Shown here piece by piece: positions 35,780 through 44,861 of a stretch of 64,000 nt of DNA (positions within the stretch are counted from its first letter, which is position 1; every line of letters starts with the position of its first letter). The stretch spans positions 1-64,000 of the forward strand of contig JAGBNF010000007.1 of NCBI GenBank assembly GCA_017634555.1, written 5' to 3'. The notes beneath the pieces are model-generated. The model did no database searches, was not told where the DNA came from, and worked only from the letters and a program-made list of their open reading frames with translations. The stretch is from Eubacterium sp. Lineage in GTDB: Bacteria; Bacillota; Clostridia; Lachnospirales; Lachnospiraceae. Both the position numbers and the translations under genes were made by a program.

Positions 35780-36542
35780 CTCTCAGCACCCCCTTCCTGT
35801 AAACTCTGCATGATACGCGATAAGATATATAATATGCCAGAACCATCACATGTGTAAAAACAGCCATTTCTATATAGTTAATATAAGTAAGCCTGTCAAC
35901 AAATCTTTGCAGCTCTGCAGACATAGCTCCCTGCTCCGCATTTTTATTGAATACTCTTATAAGCATTTTTATCAGACCATTCTCTGCCATCAGCCAGTCT
36001 ATATTACCGAACAGAAGATATATCGTAATAAGGATAAAAACCACACTAATTATCAGTATACGTATTGCCGAAGCTTTATCTACTCCGAACCTGTATGCCA
36101 GCGGCATCTCAATCGCATTGAGAAACATCTGGAACAGCATAAACATCAGGACCGGAAGTGACATATTAACTGTTTTTCCAAAGATAAGTCCTATTACAAG
36201 ATCATTCAGAATACATGTTACATAAGCTATAAAGTACATGATAAATACGGTCGTATACTTTGCCGCCACAACCAGCCTTTCGCTGCCCAGGAGCGCCACT
36301 GCGTAGAATCCCCACTCTTTCTTAGTATCCGTCCTGATTATATAGCCGTAGCTTATTGCACCTACATATAAAACGATATAGATATCTGTTACTATAGCTG
36401 CAACATCCGCGGGAAAAAGAACCTTTCCACCCACACATGCATATACTATATACATTGATAAAATAATAAACAAAACCGATCCGGCGCCTGCAAGGACCTT
36501 TCCTTTTATCAGATATAAATCTTTATAAATCAAACCTCTCAT
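35769..36542 (-). CDS. ABC-2 type permease, second subunit
   Basis: Encodes 257 residues with six hydrophobic segments (about 15-36, 46-66, 88-110, 115-140, 165-185 and 225-245) and few charged residues, typical of ABC-2 export permeases. It overlaps the preceding permease gene by 4 bases (ATGA). With that protein and the ATPase it makes an exporter whose substrate is unknown; YtrA-controlled relatives respond to cell-wall antibiotics. Confidence 0.82.
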   Translation of the reverse strand: MRGLIYKDLYLIKGKVLAGAGSVLFIILSMYIVYACVGGKVLFPADVAAIVTDIYIVLYVGAISYGYIIRTDTKKEWGFYAVALLGSERLVVAAKYTTVFIMYFIAYVTCILNDLVIGLIFGKTVNMSLPVLMFMLFQMFLNAIEMPLAYRFGVDKASAIRILIISVVFILITIYLLFGNIDWLMAENGLIKMLIRVFNKNAEQGAMSAELQRFVDRLTYINYIEMAVFTHVMVLAYYISYRVSCRVYRKGVLRDDN

Positions 36543-37321
36543 AACCGCTTCCCCTCTTTCTTAACTAATCTAACAGAAATCAGGTAGCATATTATATTTA
36601 CCAATATTGCTGCCACAATCGGTACTATATAAAGCAAGGTCACATTCTTCGCCTTTTCAAACAGCTCTTCCAACAGTTTTCTGCATGCTTCTTCATCCCG
36701 TAAAAGAATCTGACCGGTGATGAGCATTGCTAAAGTGATTACAATTACCGGAATAAATTTTATTAAGTCTGTTTTAGTATTATTCTTTCCCTTATATGCA
36801 TATTCAAGCGTAGAGAGGTATGCTCCAAAGATAAGCATAATGGCGGTAAACCACACAGATGCGATCATTCCTTCCTGTTTTGCAAGTGCACCGCTTTTTA
36901 TAAATATTCCTTCATTTACTCCGGATAAATATTTCAGGAGATGACATGACCCTAATCCCATCAGTATGCATATGATACCTATAATGGCCACAGATATATA
37001 TTTTACTCCCACCTCGACTTCCGGACGTATTCCCGATGCTTTCAGATACTGGTGCCATCCGCATTTATAATCTTTGTTTATCATGCCATATACATGCTCC
37101 ACAGCCGTTCCAAGCATTATCCCTGCAAGTATTCCAAAAGCTGACGACATATTCAGAATCTCATGTATCATTTCCTGATCAAAAGCATATTTAGCAATAT
37201 TCCCATACTTACACGACAGAATAGCTATAAGCCCCAATGAGAAAAATGCCATAAATATACCAAAAGTTATCAGGAGATTTTTTCGTATTAAATATATATC
37301 TCGCAAGATTAGTTGTTTCAT
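36539..37321 (-). CDS. ABC-2 type permease, first subunit
   Basis: Encodes about 260 residues from the ATG at 37321 (MKQLILRDIYLIRKN); an upstream in-frame start would read through the inverted repeat at 37337-37398 and is rejected. Six hydrophobic segments are seen. The GADDEEACRKLLEE-like charged loop (LLRDEEACRKLLEELFEKA) lies between the last two. It is separated from the ATPase gene by 81 bases filled by the inverted repeat. Confidence 0.8.
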   Translation of the reverse strand: MKQLILRDIYLIRKNLLITFGIFMAFFSLGLIAILSCKYGNIAKYAFDQEMIHEILNMSSAFGILAGIMLGTAVEHVYGMINKDYKCGWHQYLKASGIRPEVEVGVKYISVAIIGIICILMGLGSCHLLKYLSGVNEGIFIKSGALAKQEGMIASVWFTAIMLIFGAYLSTLEYAYKGKNNTKTDLIKFIPVIVITLAMLITGQILLRDEEACRKLLEELFEKAKNVTLLYIVPIVAAILVNIICYLISVRLVKKEGKRL

Positions 37322-37336
37322 AATCGACTCCTCTGA

Positions 37337-37398
37337 GGTACCAGGTACCGTGAACAAATTGTGAATATTTTCACATTTTTTTCACGGTACCTGGTACC
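37337..37398. repeat. REP-like inverted repeat between ABC ATPase and permease genes
   Basis: Arms GGTACCAGGTACCGTGAA (37337-37354) and TTCACGGTACCTGGTACC (37381-37398) are perfect 18-bp complements, and each arm is itself partly palindromic (GGTACC twice). GTGAATATTTTCAC pairs inside the loop. A related TTCACGGTGCCTGGCACC occurs at 34829-34846. No T-run follows, so it is not a terminator; it could alter the ATPase to permease expression ratio. Confidence 0.8.
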
Positions 37399-37402
37399 AA
37401 AT

Positions 37403-38278
37403 TTAGTTCCATTCATTTCTATCACGGTTTACATAAAACAACATAATTTCTTCCAGCGTCGTCCTATCGATCACAGCTCCTGAATATTTCTTAGCAGCTT
37501 TAAATCTGTCGCTGACCATCACTTCCGCACCAAAATCCGTAACTCTGGCACTGATATAATCCTCTCTTTCAAAGTCCTTAAAGTCCTTCTTTGAACACTT
37601 TACAACTCCGTGATTATCCAGGATTTCGTCTTTTATTCCTGTCAGAAGAATCTTTCCTTTATCAATAAATGTAACCCTGTCCGCTATCTTCTCCAGATCC
37701 GATGTTATATGGGATGACATCAGGATTGAATTATCCTCATCCTGAAGATATTCAAGGAAAATGTCGAGAATCTCATTTCGTACAACCGGATCAAGTCCCG
37801 TAGTTGCCTCATCCATGATAAGCAGCTTTGCCTTATGGGAAAGCCCTGCAGCTATCTGAAGCTTCATCTTCATACCTTTGGAGAACTGTCCGAACTTCTT
37901 CTTGAAAGGAAGCTGGAATCTTTCCAGATAACCGAGAAATGTATCCTCATCCCAATCCTTCCATATTCCTCTCATCATGCGAGTAAGCTGCTTCGCCGAA
38001 AGGTCATCATTAAAAGGAAGTACATCGAATATTGCAGCGATATGTTCTTTAACTTCATACTCATGCTCCGGCATCTCCTGCCCAAGAAGCCTTATCTCAC
38101 CGCTGTCCCAGTTAAGTATATTCAAAAGAGAATTAATCGTTGTAGTCTTACCGGCACCGTTCTGTCCGATAAATCCCATGATGCTTCCCTTAGGAACTTC
38201 AAAGCTTACGTTATCCAGTGTGAAGCCGTCATACTTCTTTGTCAGATTCCTGATTTCTATCGCATTTTCGTAATCCAT
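37403..38278 (-). CDS. ABC exporter ATPase (YtrB-like)
   Basis: Encodes 291 residues from the ATG at 38278, which follows GGAGG; the longer frame lies in the promoter and is rejected. Walker A GQNGAGKTT (about 37-45), signature FSKGMKMKLQIAAGL and Walker B LLIMDEATTGLDPVV are present. The ABC-2 drug or antibiotic exporter family to which it belongs includes YtrB and BcrA. It is the first gene of a five-gene operon with two permeases, a CPBP protease and the GntR regulator. Confidence 0.93.
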   Translation of the reverse strand: MDYENAIEIRNLTKKYDGFTLDNVSFEVPKGSIMGFIGQNGAGKTTTINSLLNILNWDSGEIRLLGQEMPEHEYEVKEHIAAIFDVLPFNDDLSAKQLTRMMRGIWKDWDEDTFLGYLERFQLPFKKKFGQFSKGMKMKLQIAAGLSHKAKLLIMDEATTGLDPVVRNEILDIFLEYLQDEDNSILMSSHITSDLEKIADRVTFIDKGKILLTGIKDEILDNHGVVKCSKKDFKDFEREDYISARVTDFGAEVMVSDRFKAAKKYSGAVIDRTTLEEIMLFYVNRDRNEWN

Positions 38279-38343
38279 AACCAACCTCCAAACCAAACAA
38301 CCCGTATATATCAGTTTGTATATTGTATATATTTGATATACAC

Positions 38344-38372
38344 AATATATCATGTGTATATACACTTGTCAA
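38344..38372 (-). promoter_or_regulatory. Promoter of the ABC operon with operator in the spacer
   Basis: On the minus strand TTGACA (38367-38372) and TATATT (38344-38349) are exactly 17 bases apart. The 12-bp perfect palindrome GTGTATATACAC (38354-38365) fills the spacer. A bound dimeric GntR regulator would block RNA polymerase directly. Confidence 0.8.
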
Positions 38373-38390
38373 CCGATAAAAATCATATAA

Positions 38391-38443
38391 TAAAAATCGT
38401 GCCGTCCCCCACATAGTTCCAAATGGGTAATACGACACGATTT
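38391..38443 (-). terminator. Terminator of the xylanase gene
   Basis: AAATCGTGCCGT (38394-38405) pairs with ACGACACGATTT (38432-38443) with one mismatch; on the minus strand it is followed by a short T-rich tract. It separates the MATE-xylanase pair from the ABC operon promoter. Confidence 0.75.
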
Positions 38444-38468
38444 GAGTAAAGAGTAATGTGATAAGCTT

Positions 38469-39677
38469 TTATAATGTGATAACCGTCTCGATATCCTCTG
38501 TCGCGGTTATCTTCTTCTCTACGCCATCAACTGTAATGACATAGTCGCCCTTGAAGGCATCTGTCTCGGCATAGCCGTTTTCATCTGTTATGAGTTCTGT
38601 ATCTGTCCACCACTCTTCGTGGGTCAGCTTCTTAAGCATCTCATAAGACGGCTTCGGTGAATTATCCTTTCTTAAGAAGCCGCTAGGTGCGCCAAGCCAT
38701 GCACCATCTCTGAAGTCCCAGGTGGTGATAGCTTCAACCTGAGGATGACTGAAGAGTATGCGGTACATTTCCTCAATCTCACGAGCCTGTCTCTCCTCAT
38801 ATTCAGGAGTTGTCGGCCATGACTCCACCTGCCAGTCATTCAGATCCTCTATATATTCAGGCATAAGCTCTCCCGATATCAGAGTATTCTCTGTAAAATG
38901 TATCGGCAATCCAAAATGAGCATATCTGTCCAGTACCTCATGAACCTTCTCAGCTCCCCAATAACCCTGATGCTGATGAGACTGGATACCAATGGCACTG
39001 ATAGGCACACCCGCCTCAAGACAGCCGTCTATAAGGATTTCATAGCTTATGGATGTATTGAAATCATTTATGAGAAGCGTTGCATCCGGATTCATCTTAT
39101 GAGCTTCCTCAAATACAGTCTTAATGAGGCCTACTCTCCCCTTATCCTTACAAATTCGTGTGATGGCATTATCGTACTTATCGAAGATCGGCATTATAAC
39201 CACTTCGTTTATAACATCCCACATATCAATAACACCCTTGAAGCCGGTAACCTCGCGGTCGATTCGCTCAAGCTGCTTCTTCATGATCGTCTCATTATCA
39301 TATTTCATAAGCCAATCGGCACATGCGGTATGCCAGCAGAGTGGATGTCCCTTTACCTGAACACCTTCACTGCGCATATACTTTGCAGCCTTCATAAGTG
39401 TATCAAAATCAGGCTTTCCCTCAACCGGCTCATATCTTCCCCAGTAAAAAGGAAGCGTGCCGTAATTAAATATCTTCTTCCAGCTTTCTACCATTGCCGT
39501 GCTGTCTTCATCCCCATTCATTACATAAGGCATAAAGTGAAATGCACCGCATCCGAAAAGAAAACTATGATTTGTCTGTTTTACCGAAATCTTCTTGCCT
39601 ACTATAGGACGCCCTTCAGCATCTGTGACTCTGAAGCTTTCCTTCACTTTTCTGTGAGATAAATCCATATTCTTCAT
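38469..39677 (-). CDS. GH10 endo-1,4-beta-xylanase without signal peptide
   Basis: Encodes 402 residues. The GH10 acid/base is E158 in WDVINE and the nucleophile is E263 in HFTENT; KGHPLCWHTACADW is another GH10 signature. There is no signal peptide, so it probably cleaves imported xylo-oligosaccharides in the cytoplasm, as is known for intracellular GH10 enzymes of rumen Butyrivibrio. Residues about 365-402 form a small C-terminal beta domain (DENGYAETDAFKGDYVITVDG) and residues 15-35 a matching N-terminal strand segment. The start lies 62 bases inside the end of the MATE gene. Confidence 0.93.
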   Translation of the reverse strand: MKNMDLSHRKVKESFRVTDAEGRPIVGKKISVKQTNHSFLFGCGAFHFMPYVMNGDEDSTAMVESWKKIFNYGTLPFYWGRYEPVEGKPDFDTLMKAAKYMRSEGVQVKGHPLCWHTACADWLMKYDNETIMKKQLERIDREVTGFKGVIDMWDVINEVVIMPIFDKYDNAITRICKDKGRVGLIKTVFEEAHKMNPDATLLINDFNTSISYEILIDGCLEAGVPISAIGIQSHQHQGYWGAEKVHEVLDRYAHFGLPIHFTENTLISGELMPEYIEDLNDWQVESWPTTPEYEERQAREIEEMYRILFSHPQVEAITTWDFRDGAWLGAPSGFLRKDNSPKPSYEMLKKLTHEEWWTDTELITDENGYAETDAFKGDYVITVDGVEKKITATEDIETVITL

Positions 39678-41064
39678 CCGAAAACTCTCCCTTCTTCTGT
39701 TCTTTTAACTTTGGTATCAGTACTATACAAAAAGCATATATATTCATAAGAAGTGCACCTACCCATGCACTGACCTCAGCAAATGCCGCAGCTCTGAGTC
39801 CGATTCTGTTTATAAATGCCCAAATAATCACTATACGAAGGACCATCTCCAGAACGCCGGACCACATCGGTATTATCGGCTTTCCCATGCCCTGAACTCC
39901 GCTTCTTATTACAAAAAGGCAGTCTACGGCTATGAGTCCCATTCCGACCACAGGGAAATACTCCGTAGCAAGTCTGATCGGACTATCACCCTCCAGAAGC
40001 ACCACTGCTAGCCTACCCGGAATAAATACCATTAACGAGCCCAGCAGTACGTATGCAACAAAGGATATCATGAGACATACTGAGAGGCCTTCCTTAATTC
40101 GCTTATATTCCTTCGCTCCATAATTCTGGCTTGTATATGCACTCATTGCATTACCGGCAGTACTTGCGGGATTCATGAAAAGATTCAGGAACTTGCTGCA
40201 TGCCGAATATGCTGTGGTATAGTCTACTCCGCATCCGTTGATGAAATACTGAATAGCCATACAGCCTACTGCGGTTATGGAATTCATAAACGCCATAGGA
40301 AGTCCGTTCTTGAAGAGCTCCAGATAAACCCTCTTCTCATTCTTAAAATCAGACCTTCTGAGCTTTATCTCTTCGATCTGACTCAGTCTTCTGATACATA
40401 CGAAGGATGACACAACCTGTGAAACTATGGTCGCAATAGCCGCACCCTCAACTCCTGTATGAAGAATGAATATAAAGAAGCTGTCCAGTGACATATTCAA
40501 TATCGAAGAAATGATTATGGCCTTAAGAGGTGTCTTACTGTCGCCCAGAGATCTGAGTATAGCTGCACTTACGTTATAGCTTATGGATGAACAAAGACCT
40601 CCGAATATGATGTATCCATACTTGAGGCAGTTATCCATCAGGAGCTCATCCGTCCTTAACAATCTTAGTGCGTGAGGAAGAAAAATTAAGCTAAAAGCAG
40701 TGAGCACTACGGATAATACTGCCGCAAGCTGGATTGTCGCTGCAAGTCTGTGACGGAGCCTGTCCATATCCTTCGCTCCGAAGCACTGTGCTATGATGAT
40801 TCCGAAACCGTTTGCAAGTCCGAAGGAAAATCCGACTATCAAAAAAAACAGCGAACCCATATTTCCAACCGATGCCAGCGCATGATCTCCGAGTCCCTTT
40901 CCGACGATCATCATATCTACGAAGTTGTATACCTGCTGAAGCATACTTGTAAAAAGCAGCGGCCAGTAAAACTTTAAAATGTGCTTCGCCGGGCTGCCGC
41001 TTGTAAAATCTGTTATCTTCTTACTTCTTTCAAATTTAGTACTTTCACTCATACTATTTTTCAC
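39616..41064 (-). CDS. MATE-family efflux transporter
   Basis: Encodes 482 residues with twelve hydrophobic segments. The start DFTSGSPAKHILKFYWPLLFTSMLQQVYNFVDMMIVGKGLG is typical of the Na+/drug antiporter group common in Clostridia. The stop lies 62 bases inside the xylanase gene, so these products overlap more than is usual. The AraC-type regulator is divergent from it, with a 156-base intergenic region, and may control it. Confidence 0.93.
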   Translation of the reverse strand: MKNSMSESTKFERSKKITDFTSGSPAKHILKFYWPLLFTSMLQQVYNFVDMMIVGKGLGDHALASVGNMGSLFFLIVGFSFGLANGFGIIIAQCFGAKDMDRLRHRLAATIQLAAVLSVVLTAFSLIFLPHALRLLRTDELLMDNCLKYGYIIFGGLCSSISYNVSAAILRSLGDSKTPLKAIIISSILNMSLDSFFIFILHTGVEGAAIATIVSQVVSSFVCIRRLSQIEEIKLRRSDFKNEKRVYLELFKNGLPMAFMNSITAVGCMAIQYFINGCGVDYTTAYSACSKFLNLFMNPASTAGNAMSAYTSQNYGAKEYKRIKEGLSVCLMISFVAYVLLGSLMVFIPGRLAVVLLEGDSPIRLATEYFPVVGMGLIAVDCLFVIRSGVQGMGKPIIPMWSGVLEMVLRIVIIWAFINRIGLRAAAFAEVSAWVGALLMNIYAFCIVLIPKLKEQKKGEFSDEEYGFISQKSEGKLQSHRC

Positions 41065-41148
41065 CTTATTTTTCTTAATTCACTTATTTATGTTAAGCGG
41101 CATTATAAGGACTTAAAATAATTAAATTTATCAAAAGTATTGTTTTTT

Positions 41149-41177
41149 TTACAATTCTATAAGAAATGTTATATAAT
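41149..41177 (+). promoter_or_regulatory. Promoter of the araC-type gene
   Basis: TTACAA (41149-41154) and TATAAT (41172-41177) are 17 bases apart, about 45 bases before the ATG at 41221, which has GAGGA as ribosome site. Confidence 0.6.
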
Positions 41178-41220
41178 AACAAAAAATGATAAACCTGTTT
41201 GCAAAAAATGAGGAACGCTT

Positions 41221-41964
41221 ATGGATACAAGCAAAGAACTGATATACAGACTGTATTTACAACGTGAGGAAGAGTTCGTACGAACCGACATAAGAAAAGA
41301 ATTCTCCAGATACGATGACATCAAAAACGGAGACATTGAAAAGGTAAAGGAAAACTTCGCCGAGCTGCGAAAGGATTTCTTCAAGGGTAAGGGTCTTCTC
41401 TCGAAGGATCCCCTCAGAAACGTTAAATACCATCTTGTGGTTAGTATCGGCGTTATTTCCAGGATATGTCTAAAGAACGGCATGCCTCATGATGAAGCCT
41501 ATACCATGAGTGATATCTATATACAGGCCGCAGATGAATGTACCGAGGTTGATCAGGTCATCGACCTTCTCGAACAGGCTCAGATCGACTACGCCACAAG
41601 AATGAAGAAGATTCTCCAGAAAAATGAGTATTCGGTTTACGTCAGACACGCCATCGACTATATCTATGATCATCTTCATGAGCAGATAACCATGGAAAGC
41701 CTTGCCCGTATGGAGGGTCTGAACCCGAGTTATTTCTCTAAGATTTTCTCAGAAGAGATCGGTACTCCTGTTAAAGCATTTATAATCTCCAAAAAGATTG
41801 AGACTGCAGAGAACATGCTTAAGAAATCAGACTATTCGATTGCGGATATAGCCCTTTCTCTTGGCTTCTCATCTCAGAGTGCCTTTACGGCTACATTTAA
41901 AAAGCTGACAGGAGCAACTCCTGCCAGCTTCAGAAAAAATTCTAATTATATGAATGCACTGTAA
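41221..41964 (+). CDS. AraC-family transcriptional regulator
   Basis: Encodes 247 residues. The C-terminal 100 residues hold the two helix-turn-helix motifs of AraC/XylS proteins (ITMESLARMEGLNPSYFSKIFSEEIG, then YSIADIALSLGFSSQSAFTATFKKLTGATPASFR). The N-terminal 140 residues are helical and not a cupin sensor, containing DEAYTMSDIYIQAADECT. It is one of only two plus-strand genes and lies back to back with the MATE transporter, its most likely target along with the xylanase. It ends 20 bases before the convergent aminotransferase gene, with no clear terminator between. Confidence 0.93.
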   Translation: MDTSKELIYRLYLQREEEFVRTDIRKEFSRYDDIKNGDIEKVKENFAELRKDFFKGKGLLSKDPLRNVKYHLVVSIGVISRICLKNGMPHDEAYTMSDIYIQAADECTEVDQVIDLLEQAQIDYATRMKKILQKNEYSVYVRHAIDYIYDHLHEQITMESLARMEGLNPSYFSKIFSEEIGTPVKAFIISKKIETAENMLKKSDYSIADIALSLGFSSQSAFTATFKKLTGATPASFRKNSNYMNAL

Positions 41965-41984
41965 AATGTGCATCTGCCCGGTAG

Positions 41985-43238
41985 TTATGCCTGCGCATCC
42001 ATCGCAGCTGTAACTACCTCTTTTACTATAGCAAGACCTTCCTTTAAAGTCTCGATATCTATTGTAAGAGGTGGCATTATCTTAAGTACGGCATCCTTTC
42101 TGCCTGCAACCTCAAGAATAAGGTGCTTGTCAAATGCCTCATGTACACACTTGATAGCAAGTGTAGGATCTACCTTTGAGAAATCGATTCCCCAGATCAT
42201 TCCGAGTCCTCTGTAACTAATGTTATCATACTTGAAGCAGATTTCCTTAAGAGCTTCCTCAATAATAGCTCCTCTCTCCTGCGCCATCTTATCCATGTTA
42301 TGCTCTGTAAAATACTCTACAGCAGCCTTTCCGCCAACGAATGCAAGGTTGTTTCCTCTGAAGGTTCCGTTATGCTCAGCCGGACGGAAGATATCATACT
42401 CAGGCTTGATAAGAAGAAGTGCCATAGGAAGTCCGAATCCACTGATCGACTTTGAAAGTACAACCATATCAGGAACGATTCCTGCTCTCTCGAATGAGAA
42501 GAACCATCCACTACGTCCATTTCCTACCTGAATATCATCTACGATAAGAAGGATACCGTTCTCTGAACAGTACTTGCGGATTCCGCGAAGCCATTCAACG
42601 CTTGCGATATTGATACCACCCTCAGCCTGAACTGTCTCAAGGATGATAGCAGCCGGCTTATCTACTCCTGAGTGATCATCCTCGATGATCCACTTAAGGT
42701 AGTTGAGTGCCTCTACTCCTACCGTTCCGTCATATGGTGCGAATGTAACATCATCAAGTGATACTCCGGCACCCTCTCTGCTTATTCTGTCTGTTGTAAC
42801 TGCAAGACTTCCGAGAGTCATTCCGTGAAATGCACCACCGAAGGCGATTACATTTCTTCTCTTGGTGTTCTTTCTTGCAAGCTTAAGTGCAGCTTCTACA
42901 GCATTTGTTCCTGTAGGACCGCAGCACATAATCTTATAATCGAGGTTTCTCGGTACAAGGATCTTGTTGTAGAAAGTATCGATGAACTCTCTCTTTGCTT
43001 CTGTGAACATATCAAGTGAATTGATGATATGATCCTCTGCCATATAATCCAGTACAGCCTTCTTGATATAAGGATTGTTGTGGCCGTAGTTCATAGAACC
43101 TGCAACAGCCAGGAAATCTATATATCTCTCCCCGTTCTCATCAAACATCTCTGCGTTCTTTGCTGATGAAAAAACTACAGGATACTTTCTGCAATAAGAA
43201 CGAACCTCTGACTCATGTTCCTCAAAAATATTTGACAT
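41985..43238 (-). CDS. Diaminobutyrate-2-oxoglutarate aminotransferase family (EctB-like)
   Basis: Encodes 417 residues. The family makes 2,4-diaminobutyrate from aspartate semialdehyde and glutamate. The start EEHESEVRSYCRKYPVVFSSAKNA, the block GSMNYGHNNPYIK and the PLP lysine in VLSKSISGFGLPMA match the EctB/Dat group rather than ornithine aminotransferases. There are no ectA or ectC genes for ectoine here. It lies 85 bases downstream of a fold-I decarboxylase gene on the same strand. The pair could supply diaminobutyrate and decarboxylate it or another basic amino acid. Confidence 0.85.
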   Translation of the reverse strand: MSNIFEEHESEVRSYCRKYPVVFSSAKNAEMFDENGERYIDFLAVAGSMNYGHNNPYIKKAVLDYMAEDHIINSLDMFTEAKREFIDTFYNKILVPRNLDYKIMCCGPTGTNAVEAALKLARKNTKRRNVIAFGGAFHGMTLGSLAVTTDRISREGAGVSLDDVTFAPYDGTVGVEALNYLKWIIEDDHSGVDKPAAIILETVQAEGGINIASVEWLRGIRKYCSENGILLIVDDIQVGNGRSGWFFSFERAGIVPDMVVLSKSISGFGLPMALLLIKPEYDIFRPAEHNGTFRGNNLAFVGGKAAVEYFTEHNMDKMAQERGAIIEEALKEICFKYDNISYRGLGMIWGIDFSKVDPTLAIKCVHEAFDKHLILEVAGRKDAVLKIMPPLTIDIETLKEGLAIVKEVVTAAMDAQA

Positions 43239-43323
43239 TTTGTTATCCTCATCTGTAAATCAGTATTTTTTTCAGTTATTTTAAACCAATTTATGATAAC
43301 ACCATTGAAAAAAGCTGTCAAGA

Positions 43324-44730
43324 TTATACAAGGATTCCGATCTCTTCTACTCCGTAGAATTCAAGTATATCTATAACGTCCTTGCTGAATCTCTCTCCTG
43401 CGATAATAGGAGTGATTGCAGGTGGACAGCCTGTAAGATTATCGGCTGCAACCTCACCAATAAGATCCGCATTTACCTTAACAATCTTTCTCTTCATAAG
43501 AAGTGTCTGATATGGCTGATAAACAACCTCCGGCAGTATGAACTTCTTATGTCTGATAGCGCTGCTGTCACGCTTTGCTACAATTGCTGCCTCATCAGGA
43601 TTCTTCTCAGCTGCAGCTATTGCATCTGCAACAGCCTGCTTAAATCTGTCGAACTCAACCGGATATTCATTGAATGGTGACCACATCGTTACTACGAAAT
43701 CAGGCTCACCGTATTCACAAACTATCTTCTTTTCACGCAGCTCCTTCTTCAGGCTGTTTCCGTCTATATCAGTATGTCTGAGATCCATTGTAAGCTTGAG
43801 CGGCTCATCACCGTAGATCTCGATTCCCATTTCTCTTAGACTATCCTTAAGCTCCTGCATATGCTGTGCGCATTCTACATACTGCTCAGGTACAACTCTT
43901 TCAAGTGCAAGATCCAGAGATCTCATTATCTTATACGACGGGCTTGTGGATCCGAAAAGAAGCATTCCCTGTCTTGCCTGTGCCTCAAGTCCTTCAGGTG
44001 CTGTCTTCGATATATGAAGGTAAGCACCGCCTGTAAGAACCGGCAGAGTCTTATGTGCAGAATCAGTTGTCATATCTGCACCTATTGAAATCGGATGCAT
44101 ATCTCCGCCAACAAACTTAAGATATGAACCGTGTGCATTATCGCAAATAAGAAGAGTTCCGAATTCATGAGCAACCTTTGAAAGCTCTCTGATATCCAGC
44201 ATATTTCCCAGATAATCAGGACTGGTAATAAATACAGCAGCCAGTGTCTTATCACTCTTCTTTTTATATTCCGTGAGATACTTTCTCAGTCCGTCAGGAG
44301 TTACATTACATTTACAGATGCTGTACTCTTCATCCTCTGAAGGAAGCCATGCTATATCAAACTGCATGAGCATTGAAGCATTTATAAAGGACTTATGAGC
44401 ATTTCTTGATGCAGCGATAACGTAATTGTTTCTGGTATAATCACCGGTCTTATTTGCAGCATGCTTTACTGCCAGATAGCACATAGTCTTGATAACCTGA
44501 GATGAACCCTCTGTGCTGTAAAATGTGCTTCTTGTTCCGAAGAGCTCTGACGTCATCTTCTCGCTTTCAAGAATAATATCATCTGCTTCATAAAGACTGT
44601 CTGCTCCCTGAACCTCGGTTATATCATCCGAGCAGTCTGCAAACTTACCCTTATGTCCCGGCATATGAAGCCTTACGATTTCCTTATCAGCATCATATTC
44701 CTTTAAGAACTCTGTAATAGGTAATCTCAT
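43324..44730 (-). CDS. Orn/Lys/Arg-type decarboxylase, PLP fold type I
   Basis: Encodes 468 residues, the length of the Gram-positive SpeA/YaaO type without the N-terminal receiver-like wing. PLP lysine is in DSAHKTLPVLTGGAYLH, and RLHMPGHKGK and DNAHGSYLKF are family signatures. It decarboxylates a basic amino acid such as lysine, arginine or ornithine to a polyamine precursor; which one is not clear from sequence. The neighbouring diaminobutyrate-type aminotransferase raises the possibility of 1,3-diaminopropane formation, although known diaminobutyrate decarboxylases belong to another family. Start codon is preceded by AGGAGG-like sequence. Confidence 0.88.
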   Translation of the reverse strand: MRLPITEFLKEYDADKEIVRLHMPGHKGKFADCSDDITEVQGADSLYEADDIILESEKMTSELFGTRSTFYSTEGSSQVIKTMCYLAVKHAANKTGDYTRNNYVIAASRNAHKSFINASMLMQFDIAWLPSEDEEYSICKCNVTPDGLRKYLTEYKKKSDKTLAAVFITSPDYLGNMLDIRELSKVAHEFGTLLICDNAHGSYLKFVGGDMHPISIGADMTTDSAHKTLPVLTGGAYLHISKTAPEGLEAQARQGMLLFGSTSPSYKIMRSLDLALERVVPEQYVECAQHMQELKDSLREMGIEIYGDEPLKLTMDLRHTDIDGNSLKKELREKKIVCEYGEPDFVVTMWSPFNEYPVEFDRFKQAVADAIAAAEKNPDEAAIVAKRDSSAIRHKKFILPEVVYQPYQTLLMKRKIVKVNADLIGEVAADNLTGCPPAITPIIAGERFSKDVIDILEFYGVEEIGILV

Positions 44731-44749
44731 TTATTTCCTCCTGCATAGA

Positions 44750-44776
44750 GAAAGCGTCGCCATAGATTGGCGGCGC
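44750..44776 (-). terminator. Possible terminator after the PAS-GGDEF-EAL gene
   Basis: On the minus strand GCGCCGCCA and TGGCGACGC pair with one mismatch, followed by TTTCTCT. The T-tract is weak. It sits only about 20 bases before the decarboxylase start, so it could also affect that gene's translation. Confidence 0.45.
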
Positions 44777-44861
44777 CTTTGTCTCCTGAATTTTTATTAT
44801 TAAAATAACAAATGAATACTATCATAAAACAAGCTTTATTGCAAGATTATTTCACCTTATA

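Noticed and set aside
36539..37357. Start of the first ABC-2 permease at 37357
   Set aside because: The first twelve codons translate the REP-like inverted repeat; the ATG at 37321 gives a normal permease start.
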